This document shows positions 1 to 8,104 of a stretch of 9,387 nucleotides of DNA, piece by piece. The notes beneath the pieces were generated by a model, which was not told where the DNA came from, ran no database searches, and saw nothing but the letters and a program-made list of their open reading frames with translations. Each line of letters begins with the position of its first letter. The stretch's first letter is position 1. Origin of the DNA: Pseudomonadota bacterium (GTDB taxonomy: Bacteria; Pseudomonadota; Gammaproteobacteria; Burkholderiales; Casimicrobiaceae); the NCBI GenBank assembly GCA_029571495.1, contig JAKPSO010000358.1, forward strand, positions 1-9,387, written 5' to 3'. Both the position numbers and the translations under genes were made by a program.

Positions 1-382
1 GGGCGGCGGTCATCGCGAACATATCGTAGGTTTCGCCGATAGCGGTCTTCTGGCCATGAAATTTCTTGCCGTACCACGACGCGATACCGCGCTGTCGCAG
101 CGGCATCAACGTCGTCATCGGCGCGTAGTCGATACCAAACACGTTGTAAGGACGATTGGCAAATCGGTGCAAGGGTTCTTGGCGCGGCGTCGCATCCGGG
201 ATGCGATCTAAGTCGGCCGGCACCGTGGCGGCTGGACCATCGTCCTTGTAGTACGCGCCGGATCGGGCGCCCGATGGCGTTGCGGCCGACTGTGAGGTGG
301 TGGACGACTTGCTCGCGCAACCGACCATGAACGCCGCTAGTAGTGCGGTGCACGCGAAATGCGCAGCCTTCGTCGGCGTCAA
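1..382 (-). CDS. rlpA: RlpA septal lytic transglycosylase lipoprotein, N-terminal part (3' end outside window)
   Basis: 127 codons of an RlpA-family protein are visible before the frame leaves the window. RlpA is an outer-membrane lipoprotein that binds or cleaves denuded septal peptidoglycan and helps daughter cells separate. The start is a TTG sharing four bases (TTGA) with the rodA stop; GGTGA sits four bases upstream as a ribosome site. It is chosen because the next downstream ATG (codon 19) would delete the signal peptide. The N-terminus has a Lys/His-containing n-region, a hydrophobic stretch (about residues 9-20) and a lipobox M-V-G-C with lipidated Cys22. Ala-Ser at +2/+3 fits outer-membrane sorting (no Asp at +2). 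A Ser/Thr/Ala-rich linker follows (about 24-43). The double-psi beta-barrel domain begins near residue 99 with GIASWYG, FHGQKTA and GETYDM; Glu117 matches the catalytic Glu of characterised RlpA as I recall it. The rest of the barrel and any SPOR domain lie off the window. Confidence 0.9.
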   Translation of the reverse strand, partial: MTPTKAAHFACTALLAAFMVGCASKSSTTSQSAATPSGARSGAYYKDDGPAATVPADLDRIPDATPRQEPLHRFANRPYNVFGIDYAPMTTLMPLRQRGIASWYGKKFHGQKTAIGETYDMFAMTAA

Positions 383-1482
383 GAGTTCACCAGCTTTCGG
401 TGAGATTGCACGCTCATGAGAATACCCACTGCGATGAATAAAGTCATCAGTGCGGTTCCGCCGAAGCTCATGAAGGGCAGTGGCACACCGACCACCGGCA
501 GCATACCGGTCACCATGCCCATATTGACAAAAGCGTAGGTGAAGAACATGAGCGTCATCGACCCCGCCATCAGCCGCCCGAATAGCGTGGAGGCGTTCGC
601 TGCGATCAGAAAGCAGCGCCCTATGAAGAGCAAATACAAAACCACCAACACGATCCCGCCGAGGAGCCCAAATTCTTCGCCATACACAGCGAAGATGAAG
701 TCGGTGTGTTTCTCCGGCAAAAATTCGAGGTGAGTTTGTGTCCCGTTAAGCCAGCCTTTGCCAAACAGCCCGCCTGAGCCAATCGCGATGGCGGCTTGGA
801 TTGTGTGCCATCCCGCGTCTTGAACGTCTAGCTCTGGGCTGATGAAGTTAAGCACACGATCTTTTTGGTAGTCGTGTAGCCAATCAAAGTGCCAAGCTGC
901 AGCGAAGGCCATCGCCGCCAGTATTGTGCCGACCAAAATGAAGCGCCAATCAAGACCGGCGAGGTACAGAACGAAGAAACCCGACGCGCCAATCAGAAGA
1001 GCTGTGCCAAGGTCGGGCTGGCGGTACACGAGCCCGAACGGAACAACCACTAGTAACGCTGCCACCAGGTAGTGACGCCAACTCAGCGTGCCTTCATGCT
1101 TCTCGAAATACCAAGCCAATATCAGCGGCAACGCAATCTTCATGATTTCTGATGGTTGAATATTGCCAACGCCAGGAATCTTGAGCCAACGTCGCCCTCC
1201 CTTGACCACCTCGCCACCCACCGCGACGCCCAGAAGCAACACGATGCCGATGATGTAAAGCGGCACTACGAAGCGCGCGATGAACTGCGGCGACAAGTTG
1301 GCGATGAAAATCATGATCGCGACTGCGACCACGACTTTTTGCGCCTGCGACAGGACGCGACTTGATGTCTCGTACGAGGCGCTAAAGAGCACCAACAGGC
1401 CCAGCGCGGCAATCGCCGTCACGATGGCGAACAAGAACGGGTCAAGGCGATCGGTGAGCCGCGCCCAAAGCTGCTGAATCAT
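379..1482 (-). CDS. rodA: RodA, SEDS-family peptidoglycan glycosyltransferase
   Basis: A 367-residue integral inner-membrane protein of normal family length with about ten hydrophobic segments. RodA polymerises lipid II into glycan strands during lateral-wall growth and works as a pair with PBP2, encoded immediately upstream. Family marks are RQPDLGTALL (154-163), FLPEKHTDFIF (254-264) in the large extracytoplasmic loop, and the C-terminal SEDS signature PVVGVPLPFMSFGG (329-342). Asp261 in KHTDF corresponds to the essential Asp262 of E. coli RodA. The ATG start overlaps the mrdA stop (ATGA) and has GAGG eight bases upstream, inside the end of mrdA. This favours translational coupling of the enzyme pair. 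Its own stop overlaps the rlpA start. The function call is secure; FtsW is the only close paralogue, and the mrdA/mreBCD context argues for RodA. Confidence 0.98.
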   Translation of the reverse strand: MIQQLWARLTDRLDPFLFAIVTAIAALGLLVLFSASYETSSRVLSQAQKVVVAVAIMIFIANLSPQFIARFVVPLYIIGIVLLLGVAVGGEVVKGGRRWLKIPGVGNIQPSEIMKIALPLILAWYFEKHEGTLSWRHYLVAALLVVVPFGLVYRQPDLGTALLIGASGFFVLYLAGLDWRFILVGTILAAMAFAAAWHFDWLHDYQKDRVLNFISPELDVQDAGWHTIQAAIAIGSGGLFGKGWLNGTQTHLEFLPEKHTDFIFAVYGEEFGLLGGIVLVVLYLLFIGRCFLIAANASTLFGRLMAGSMTLMFFTYAFVNMGMVTGMLPVVGVPLPFMSFGGTALMTLFIAVGILMSVQSHRKLVNS

Positions 1483-3434
1483 CGTGCGCGCCTCACATCC
1501 GCAGCGGCGGCAGCATCGGTGGCGAGCTTCGCTTTCGCTGCCGCGTCAGCCGCCTCAGCATCGGCGTTCCTAGCTGGTTTCAACGCGTTGGCCAACAAGG
1601 CTGGATCGAAATACGCGTCCATGACTTTTCGCGCAATCGGCGCGGCCGCCTCAGCACCAAACCCGCCGTTTTCCACGAATGCAACGAGCGCGATTTTCGG
1701 TTGATCGAGGGGCGCCATGGCGATGTACCACGCGTGATCGCGCAGCCGCTCGGCGACTTGCGAAGACTTGTAATCACCGCCGTGCAGGTTGAATACTTGC
1801 GCGGTGCCCGTCTTGCCGCCGCTCACGTATTTCGCGTTGAGAAACGCGGTACGTCCTGTACCCTCCGTCACGACACCCGCGAGACCCTTGAGCACTGCAT
1901 CGACATGTTCCGGTTTTAATGGGACGGTGTACGCCGGGCTTGGGTGCGTAAGCTTCGCTTCCCCGGTCTTTGCATCGACGATGCGTTTCACTAAGTGCGG
2001 TTTGAAAGCCACGCCACGATTGGCGAGCACCGAAGTCGCGAACGCCATCTGCATGGGTGTGAAGGTATTGAACCCCTGTCCGATGCCGAGTGAGACTTGA
2101 TCGCCGATATAGAACTTAGGGTCTTTCGGGAAGCGTTTGGCCTTCCAATCGCGTGTCGGCAGGATGCCCGGTAACTCGCCGTCAATGTCGATTCCGGTCT
2201 TTTGGCCGAAGCCAAATTGCTTCATGAACGTCGCCCAATCGTCGATATCGAGCTCCGCCGCAAGCTGGTAATAGTATGTATCGCAAGAAACGACGATCGA
2301 TTTCACAAGATCAACCAAGCCGTGCCCGCCAGCCTTGTCGTCTCGCCAAGTCTTGCGACCAAGACTGAAATACCCCGGATCGCTAATCGTCTGTTTTGCG
2401 GTCCGCGCACCAAGTTCCTGCGCCATTAGCGCCATGAACGGCTTGTATGTTGAGCCGGGGGGATAACCGCCTTGCAGTGGTCGATTGAGCATCGGTTTGT
2501 CAGGCGAGTCCCGAAGCGCATCCCAGCTCTGCGGATCAATGCCGTCCACGAACAGGTTTGGGTCGTAGCCTGGCTTACTGACGAAGGCAAGCACGTCGCC
2601 GGTCGAGGGCTCAATCGCCACCAAAGCGCCGCGCTTTGCGCCGAACGCGTCTTCGGCGATTTTTTGCAGACGAATATCAAGTGAGAGTTGCAGGTTGTTG
2701 CCCGCGACAGACGGTTTCTTGGAAATTTCGCGGATCACGCGCCGACTCGCGTCTACCTCGACCTCGGTTGAACCCGCAATGCCATGCAATTCGCGCTCAT
2801 ACACGACTTCAATGCCGCGCTTGCCGATGTAATCAGAGCCCTTGTAGTTTGCCGCGTCGGTGCCGCCGTCGATCCGCGCCTTTTCTTCTTGGTTGATCCG
2901 TCCGATGTAGCCGATGACGTGAGAGGCTACCTCGCCCATCGGGTACTGTCGAAACAGGCGCGCTTTGATTTCCACGCCGGGCAGACGAAAGCGATTCGCG
3001 GCAACTCGCGCAACTTCCTCGTCGCTCAAGCGCGACTTGAGCGGCAGACTGTCGTTGGTGCGAAATTCTTCGAATAAGCGCTTGAAGCGACGGCGATCAC
3101 GCGGGGTGATGTCTACGATCTTGGCGATCTCATCAATGGTCGCTTCGATATTGGCGATTTTTCTGGGGTTGAGTTCGAGTGTGTATGCGGAATAGTTTGA
3201 AGCGAGCACGACACCATTGCGATCGGTCACGATGCCACGATTGGGCACGGCTGGCTGGGTGTCAATGCGGTTGGCTTCGGCAAGCGTCGCATAGTGCTTG
3301 TGCTGATACACCTGCAAGTAAACGAAGCGACCCAGGAGCAGCAAGAAGCCGAGCACGACGAATACAGCGGCTAATCCCAGCCGTCGCCGGTACCAAAAAA
3401 GTTCTTGGTCGTGGTTGCGTAACTCGGAGGCCAT
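1479..3434 (-). CDS. mrdA: Penicillin-binding protein 2 (MrdA), elongasome transpeptidase
   Basis: A 651-residue class B PBP, slightly longer than E. coli PBP2 (633). It crosslinks the glycan strands made by RodA and is the usual target of mecillinam. Order of parts: short cytoplasmic tail with Arg17-Arg18-Arg19, one membrane anchor (about 20-42), pedestal/dimerisation region with NRGIVTDRNG (65-74), then the transpeptidase domain from about 250. Active-site motifs are S328-T-Y-K331 (SxxK, nucleophile Ser328), S383-C-D385 (the SxD form of SxN common in PBP2) and K541-T-G-T544. Asp352, Asp365/366, His371 and Cys384 resemble a reported PBP2 zinc site. The last 30 residues are Ala-rich low complexity and probably disordered. 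The ATG lies six bases after the mreD stop; the AGGCGG just before it is a poorly spaced ribosome site, so coupling to mreD translation is likely. The stop overlaps rodA. Confidence 0.98.
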   Translation of the reverse strand: MASELRNHDQELFWYRRRLGLAAVFVVLGFLLLLGRFVYLQVYQHKHYATLAEANRIDTQPAVPNRGIVTDRNGVVLASNYSAYTLELNPRKIANIEATIDEIAKIVDITPRDRRRFKRLFEEFRTNDSLPLKSRLSDEEVARVAANRFRLPGVEIKARLFRQYPMGEVASHVIGYIGRINQEEKARIDGGTDAANYKGSDYIGKRGIEVVYERELHGIAGSTEVEVDASRRVIREISKKPSVAGNNLQLSLDIRLQKIAEDAFGAKRGALVAIEPSTGDVLAFVSKPGYDPNLFVDGIDPQSWDALRDSPDKPMLNRPLQGGYPPGSTYKPFMALMAQELGARTAKQTISDPGYFSLGRKTWRDDKAGGHGLVDLVKSIVVSCDTYYYQLAAELDIDDWATFMKQFGFGQKTGIDIDGELPGILPTRDWKAKRFPKDPKFYIGDQVSLGIGQGFNTFTPMQMAFATSVLANRGVAFKPHLVKRIVDAKTGEAKLTHPSPAYTVPLKPEHVDAVLKGLAGVVTEGTGRTAFLNAKYVSGGKTGTAQVFNLHGGDYKSSQVAERLRDHAWYIAMAPLDQPKIALVAFVENGGFGAEAAAPIARKVMDAYFDPALLANALKPARNADAEAADAAAKAKLATDAAAAADVRRAR

Positions 3435-3440
3435 GCCCGC

Positions 3441-3983
3441 CTAGTCCAACAACGAACGAACGCGCTGCGGCCATTGCAGCAAAGCGGAAATCACGGGCCA
3501 AATCAGGGCGCTGCTGATACTCGCCAGTACGATCACCGCGCCTGGCGGCGCCGCGCCGCTCATGAGCCGCAGCACCACGACGACGCCTTGGGCGATCAAC
3601 AAGAGAGCCAACACATGTAGCGCCTGCTGCCAAACAGGAAACCGTAGTACGCGACGATGGAAGTACTCGGCAGCAAACGCGAGGATCGCGTACGCCAACG
3701 CATGTTGCCCGAACAGGTTAGCTTCCACCACATCTGTCAGAAGACCGCACGCCCACGCCACGCCAATCCCGATCCAGCGCGGTTGGTGAATCGCCCAATA
3801 CAGGAGCACGAGCGCGAAGAAATCCGGGCGCAATGACAGCGCAAAGCCGGACAGTGGCAGCAGGTTAATCGTGAACGCCAGGGCGAGCGTCAAAGCAACA
3901 AACCATGGCTTCGGCGCAAGCAGAATGTCTTCTGGTTTCGCAATCTTGAATAGTGGCGAGTCAGGCAGACGGAACAAACTCAT
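3441..3983 (-). CDS. mreD: MreD, rod-shape-determining membrane protein
   Basis: A 180-residue, strongly hydrophobic inner-membrane protein with about five membrane segments (roughly 27-48, 54-66, 70-84, 94-106, 118-140 and 147-169, the fourth being marginal). MreD binds MreC and is needed for assembly and regulation of the elongasome; it has no known catalytic activity. Family recognition rests on RPDFFALVLLYW (52-63), the GLLTDVVEANLFGQHALAY block (80-98) and the mreC-mreD-mrdA position. The ATG overlaps the mreC stop (ATGA). A GGGG stretch about eleven bases upstream is a distant ribosome site, so coupling to mreC is probable. The N-terminal extension of about 25 residues before the first membrane segment, ending in a Lys-Pro-Trp, is typical of beta-proteobacterial homologues as I recall them. 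Stop codon TAG. Confidence 0.95.
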   Translation of the reverse strand: MSLFRLPDSPLFKIAKPEDILLAPKPWFVALTLALAFTINLLPLSGFALSLRPDFFALVLLYWAIHQPRWIGIGVAWACGLLTDVVEANLFGQHALAYAILAFAAEYFHRRVLRFPVWQQALHVLALLLIAQGVVVVLRLMSGAAPPGAVIVLASISSALIWPVISALLQWPQRVRSLLD

Positions 3984-4894
3984 TTGCGCTTTTTCCCCAC
4001 GGTTTCCGGCGCTACCTCGGTGACGGGACGAGGGGGCAAGGCAGGCGGCTTATCGAGTACAAGCACGGCATCCGCGCCCGCGACATTTGCCGTCGGCGTG
4101 CACTCAACGCGGGCAAAGCCGCTTTCCGGATCACGTTGCACACTCGTGATTTTCGCGACGCGTACATTTGGCGGGAACAGTCCGTCGATGTTGGACGTAA
4201 TCAAGATGTCGCCTTCTTTCACGTCAAGCGTGTTGGCGACTTGTTTCAGTTCCGGGCGTTTACCGGGGCCGCGTCCATAGAGTAGCGCGCGCATGCCCGT
4301 GCGTTCGAGTTTGACCGGGATTGTGACGTCCTTTTCTGTAAGCAGCGTCACTTCGGCGAACAGCGGATGGACCCGCGTCAGTTGCCCCAAGAGGCCCAAC
4401 TCATCGACGACCGCCGACCCCGGCTCAAACACCTGCGAAGTGGAGCGGTCGATGAACGCTTTTTCCGAAAACGCATCGCGGCCCATGTACACCACACGCG
4501 CAGCCTGCGCCCGAGTAGGCGCCGACTGCGACATTTGGAGTAGCTTGAGGAGTCGTTCTGACTCTTGCTTTGCGGCGATCTGCGCTTGTTGCCCTTGTGA
4601 GGCTTGCAGCAAATCGGCCTTGAGCCGTTTGTTCTCTTCGCGCAGCTCAGCGCGGGTTTCGAAAAGCTCGCTCACCCGAGTCACGGCCTGCGCAGGCAAC
4701 AGCGCGGCTTGTTGCACGGGATAGACCACCGTCGCAATAGCCATACGCACTTTTTCGAGCGTTTGGAATCGCGAGTCAATGAACATCACCGCGAGTGAAA
4801 TCACGCCGAAAAAAGTGAGTTTGGCGATCGGGCTCGGCCCGCGATTAAAAAAGCGCGGCGGCTCTGAAGGCAGCGACGTGACTCTATCGAACAT
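3980..4894 (-). CDS. mreC: MreC, rod-shape-determining periplasmic scaffold
   Basis: 304 residues from the ATG chosen here. MreC is a bitopic protein whose periplasmic part binds and activates PBP2 and forms a complex with MreB, MreD and RodA. Visible parts: cytoplasmic N-terminus with PPRFFNRGPSP (12-22), one membrane segment (about 24-40), a coiled coil rich in Glu, Lys, Arg and Leu (about 70-122), then the beta-rich MreC domain (about 130-282) with GLLGQL (167-172) and NIDGLFPPNVRV (235-246). The tail is Pro-rich and ends KKRK. The open frame extends upstream to a TTG at 4912, adding six residues (M-H-V-S-G-C). I prefer the ATG because AGG sits four bases before it and homologues usually start close to the PPxFFxxGPS motif. 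The TTG start cannot be excluded; its GGAAG ribosome site would be buried in the upstream hairpin. Confidence 0.95.
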   Translation of the reverse strand: MFDRVTSLPSEPPRFFNRGPSPIAKLTFFGVISLAVMFIDSRFQTLEKVRMAIATVVYPVQQAALLPAQAVTRVSELFETRAELREENKRLKADLLQASQGQQAQIAAKQESERLLKLLQMSQSAPTRAQAARVVYMGRDAFSEKAFIDRSTSQVFEPGSAVVDELGLLGQLTRVHPLFAEVTLLTEKDVTIPVKLERTGMRALLYGRGPGKRPELKQVANTLDVKEGDILITSNIDGLFPPNVRVAKITSVQRDPESGFARVECTPTANVAGADAVLVLDKPPALPPRPVTEVAPETVGKKRK

Positions 4895-4917
4895 ACAACC
4901 TGACACGTGCAATGCGA

Positions 4918-4956
4918 CTTCCGCCGACGCTCATCCGTCGGACGCGTAGGCGGAAG
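4918..4956 (-). promoter_or_regulatory. Stem-loop in the mreB-mreC intercistronic gap
   Basis: In the mRNA sense the 5' arm CTTCCGCC (4956-4949) pairs perfectly with GGCGGAAG (4925-4918). After one T/C mismatch, ACGC (4947-4944) pairs with GCGT (4930-4927), and TCC/GGA (4942-4940 and 4936-4934) can add a small apical helix. The outer stem is thus 12 pairs over 13 positions, GC-rich, starting 19 bases after the mreB stop and ending 23 bases before the mreC ATG. No T-run follows, so it is not a standard intrinsic terminator. Likely roles are stabilising the upstream mreB message, marking a processing site, or partial attenuation that keeps MreB above MreC. These roles are inference; only the pairing is seen. 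Confidence 0.6.
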
Positions 4957-4975
4957 AAAATCACGTGGGAAACCT

Positions 4976-6332
<1,357 letters not shown>

Positions 6333-6620
6333 ATGAGTCTCTCCACCCAAGACATTGAGCGAATCGCGCATCTCGCTCGCATTCGCGTGACGCCCTCCGA
6401 CGTCGCCGACGTTCAAGCCAAGCTAGACGGCATTTTCAAGCTGATCGACGAAATGCAAGCCGTTGACACCCGTGGCGTCGAGCCGATGTCGCACGGCCTC
6501 GACATGGTCCTACGCCTTCGCGACGACGCCGTGACCGAAATCGATCAACGCGAAAAATTTCAGAAAAACGCGCCACAGGCAGCCGAGGGCTACTTCCTCG
6601 TACCCAAGGTGATTGAGTAA
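6333..6620 (+). CDS. gatC: GatC, subunit C of tRNA-dependent amidotransferase
   Basis: 95 residues, the usual GatC length. GatC is a small, mostly helical cytoplasmic protein that wraps around the GatA-GatB interface and stabilises the amidotransferase. Recognisable parts are the N-terminal helix with [11 protein letters not shown] (7-17), the helix [17 protein letters not shown] (30-46), VEPMSH (49-54) followed by LRDDAV, and the conserved C-terminal FLVPKVIE (88-95). It heads the plus-strand operon. The ATG has only a CCCCCTGATTC stretch directly before it; the nearest purine-rich candidate, GCAGGT (6315-6320), is twelve bases away. Initiation may therefore depend on coupling to an upstream frame or on unstructured mRNA. 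The stop is five bases before the preferred gatA start. Confidence 0.97.
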   Translation: MSLSTQDIERIAHLARIRVTPSDVADVQAKLDGIFKLIDEMQAVDTRGVEPMSHGLDMVLRLRDDAVTEIDQREKFQKNAPQAAEGYFLVPKVIE

Positions 6621-6624
6621 AGCT

Positions 6625-8085
6625 ATGAGTTGGAACACCTTTGCTACCGTCGCCGAGACGGTTAAGGCGCTCGACGCCAAACAGGTCAGCGCCGTCGAAC
6701 TCGCGACCCACTACCTCGACCGCGCCGACGCGCTGCAGCCGACGCTAAACGCCTACATCACACTCAATCGCGACCTGACGCTCGCCGAAGCAAAGGCAGC
6801 CGACGCCAAGCGCGCTTCCGGCGGCGAGGCTCCACTTCTGGGCGTTCCCATCGCGCACAAGGACATCTACCTGATCGACGGTTGGCGCACGACGTGTGGC
6901 TCGCGGATGCTCGAAAACTTCGTCGCGCCGTACACCTCGACGGTGGTCAAGAACATGGCCGACGCTGGCATGGTCACCTTGGGCAAACTCAACATGGATG
7001 AGTTTGCGATGGGCTCATCCAACGAGACTTCATACTTCGGCACTGTCAAAAACCCGTGGGACGTGTCGCGCGTGCCCGGCGGCTCGTCCGGCGGTTCCGC
7101 AGCGTCGGTTGCGGCGGGGCTCGCCCCGGCCTCTACAGGCACCGACACCGGCGGCTCTATCCGGCAGCCCGCAATGTTTTGCAACCTCACGGGCCTGAAA
7201 CCCACGTACGGCGTGTGTTCGCGCTACGGCATCATCGCCTTTGCCTCGTCGCTCGACCAAGCGGGCCCGTTCGCGCAGACCGCTGAGGACTGCGCGTTGT
7301 TGCTCAACGCAATGGCCGGTTTTGATCCGCACGACGCGACTTCGTTGGACCGCCCGAAGGAAAACTACGCGCGCGACCTCGCGAAGCCGCTGGCTGGCCT
7401 GCGCATCGGTCTGCCGAAAGAGTTTTTTGGCGACGGCGTTGGCGCGGGCATTGCAAAAGCGGTTGATGAGGCGCTCGCGGTCTATCGCAAGCTGGGCGCG
7501 ACCACTGTCGAAATCTCGCTGCCGAACGTGAAGTATTCGGTGCCTGCGTACTACGTCGTCGCTCCGGCGGAAGCGTCGAGCAATCTGTCGCGCTTCGACG
7601 GCGTTCGCTACGGTCATCGGGCGACCGAGTACACGGACTTGCTAGACATGTACAAACGCTCGCGCGCCGAGGGTTTTGGCGCGGAAGTGAAGCGACGCAT
7701 TTTGATCGGCACCTACGTGCTGTCGCACGGCTACTACGATGCGTATTACCTGCAAGCGGGCAAGTTGCGGCGGTTGATCGCGGAAGACTTTAAGCGTGCC
7801 TATGACGTCTGCGACGTGGTGATGGGGCCAACGGCGCCAGAAACCGCGTTTCAGTTCGGCGCCAAGTCGGACGATCCCGTGAAGATGTATCTAAACGACA
7901 TCTTCACCATCTGCGCAAACCTCACGGGTCAGCCCGCGCTGAGCCACCCGTGCGGCGTGGACGAGACCGGTCAACATGTCGGCATGCAAATCATCGGCAA
8001 CTACCTCGATGAAGCCCGTATGTTGAACGTCGCGCATCAGTTTCAATTGGCGACGGATTGGCACAAACGCCATCCGTCGATCTAG
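6625..8085 (+). CDS. gatA: GatA, amidase subunit of tRNA-dependent amidotransferase
   Basis: 486 residues from the ATG chosen, matching the family norm of about 485. GatA belongs to the amidase-signature family: it hydrolyses glutamine (or asparagine), and the released ammonia is channelled to GatB to amidate Glu-tRNA(Gln) or Asp-tRNA(Asn). The catalytic triad is complete: Lys79 in IAHKD, Ser154 in [10 protein letters not shown] (151-160) and Ser178 in [12 protein letters not shown] (171-182). These positions coincide with the numbering of the S. aureus enzyme. [10 protein letters not shown] (90-99) and the YKRSR / [11 protein letters not shown] blocks are also typical. The frame can be extended to a TTG at 6613 that overlaps the gatC stop and would add four residues, M-S-K-A. 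I prefer the ATG because GAG lies seven bases upstream and the triad numbering then fits. gatB starts 19 bases after the TAG stop. Confidence 0.98.
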   Translation: MSWNTFATVAETVKALDAKQVSAVELATHYLDRADALQPTLNAYITLNRDLTLAEAKAADAKRASGGEAPLLGVPIAHKDIYLIDGWRTTCGSRMLENFVAPYTSTVVKNMADAGMVTLGKLNMDEFAMGSSNETSYFGTVKNPWDVSRVPGGSSGGSAASVAAGLAPASTGTDTGGSIRQPAMFCNLTGLKPTYGVCSRYGIIAFASSLDQAGPFAQTAEDCALLLNAMAGFDPHDATSLDRPKENYARDLAKPLAGLRIGLPKEFFGDGVGAGIAKAVDEALAVYRKLGATTVEISLPNVKYSVPAYYVVAPAEASSNLSRFDGVRYGHRATEYTDLLDMYKRSRAEGFGAEVKRRILIGTYVLSHGYYDAYYLQAGKLRRLIAEDFKRAYDVCDVVMGPTAPETAFQFGAKSDDPVKMYLNDIFTICANLTGQPALSHPCGVDETGQHVGMQIIGNYLDEARMLNVAHQFQLATDWHKRHPSI

Positions 8086-8104
8086 TCAGGTTTAAGAGCA
8101 CATC

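Noticed and set aside
3262..3633. 123-codon minus-strand frame across the mreD-mrdA junction
   Set aside because: It overlaps the ends of two well-supported genes in another frame, is rich in Arg and Ala, and has no ribosome site or domain.
6613..6624. TTG-initiated extension of gatA overlapping the gatC stop
   Set aside because: The ATG at 6625 has a better-placed ribosome site and gives the family length and the exact Lys79/Ser154/Ser178 numbering. The overlap alone is not enough to prefer TTG.
7030..7617. 195-codon minus-strand frame inside gatA
   Set aside because: Arg-rich shadow of gatA codons. The sense frame carries the full amidase triad, and the antisense product shows no family features.
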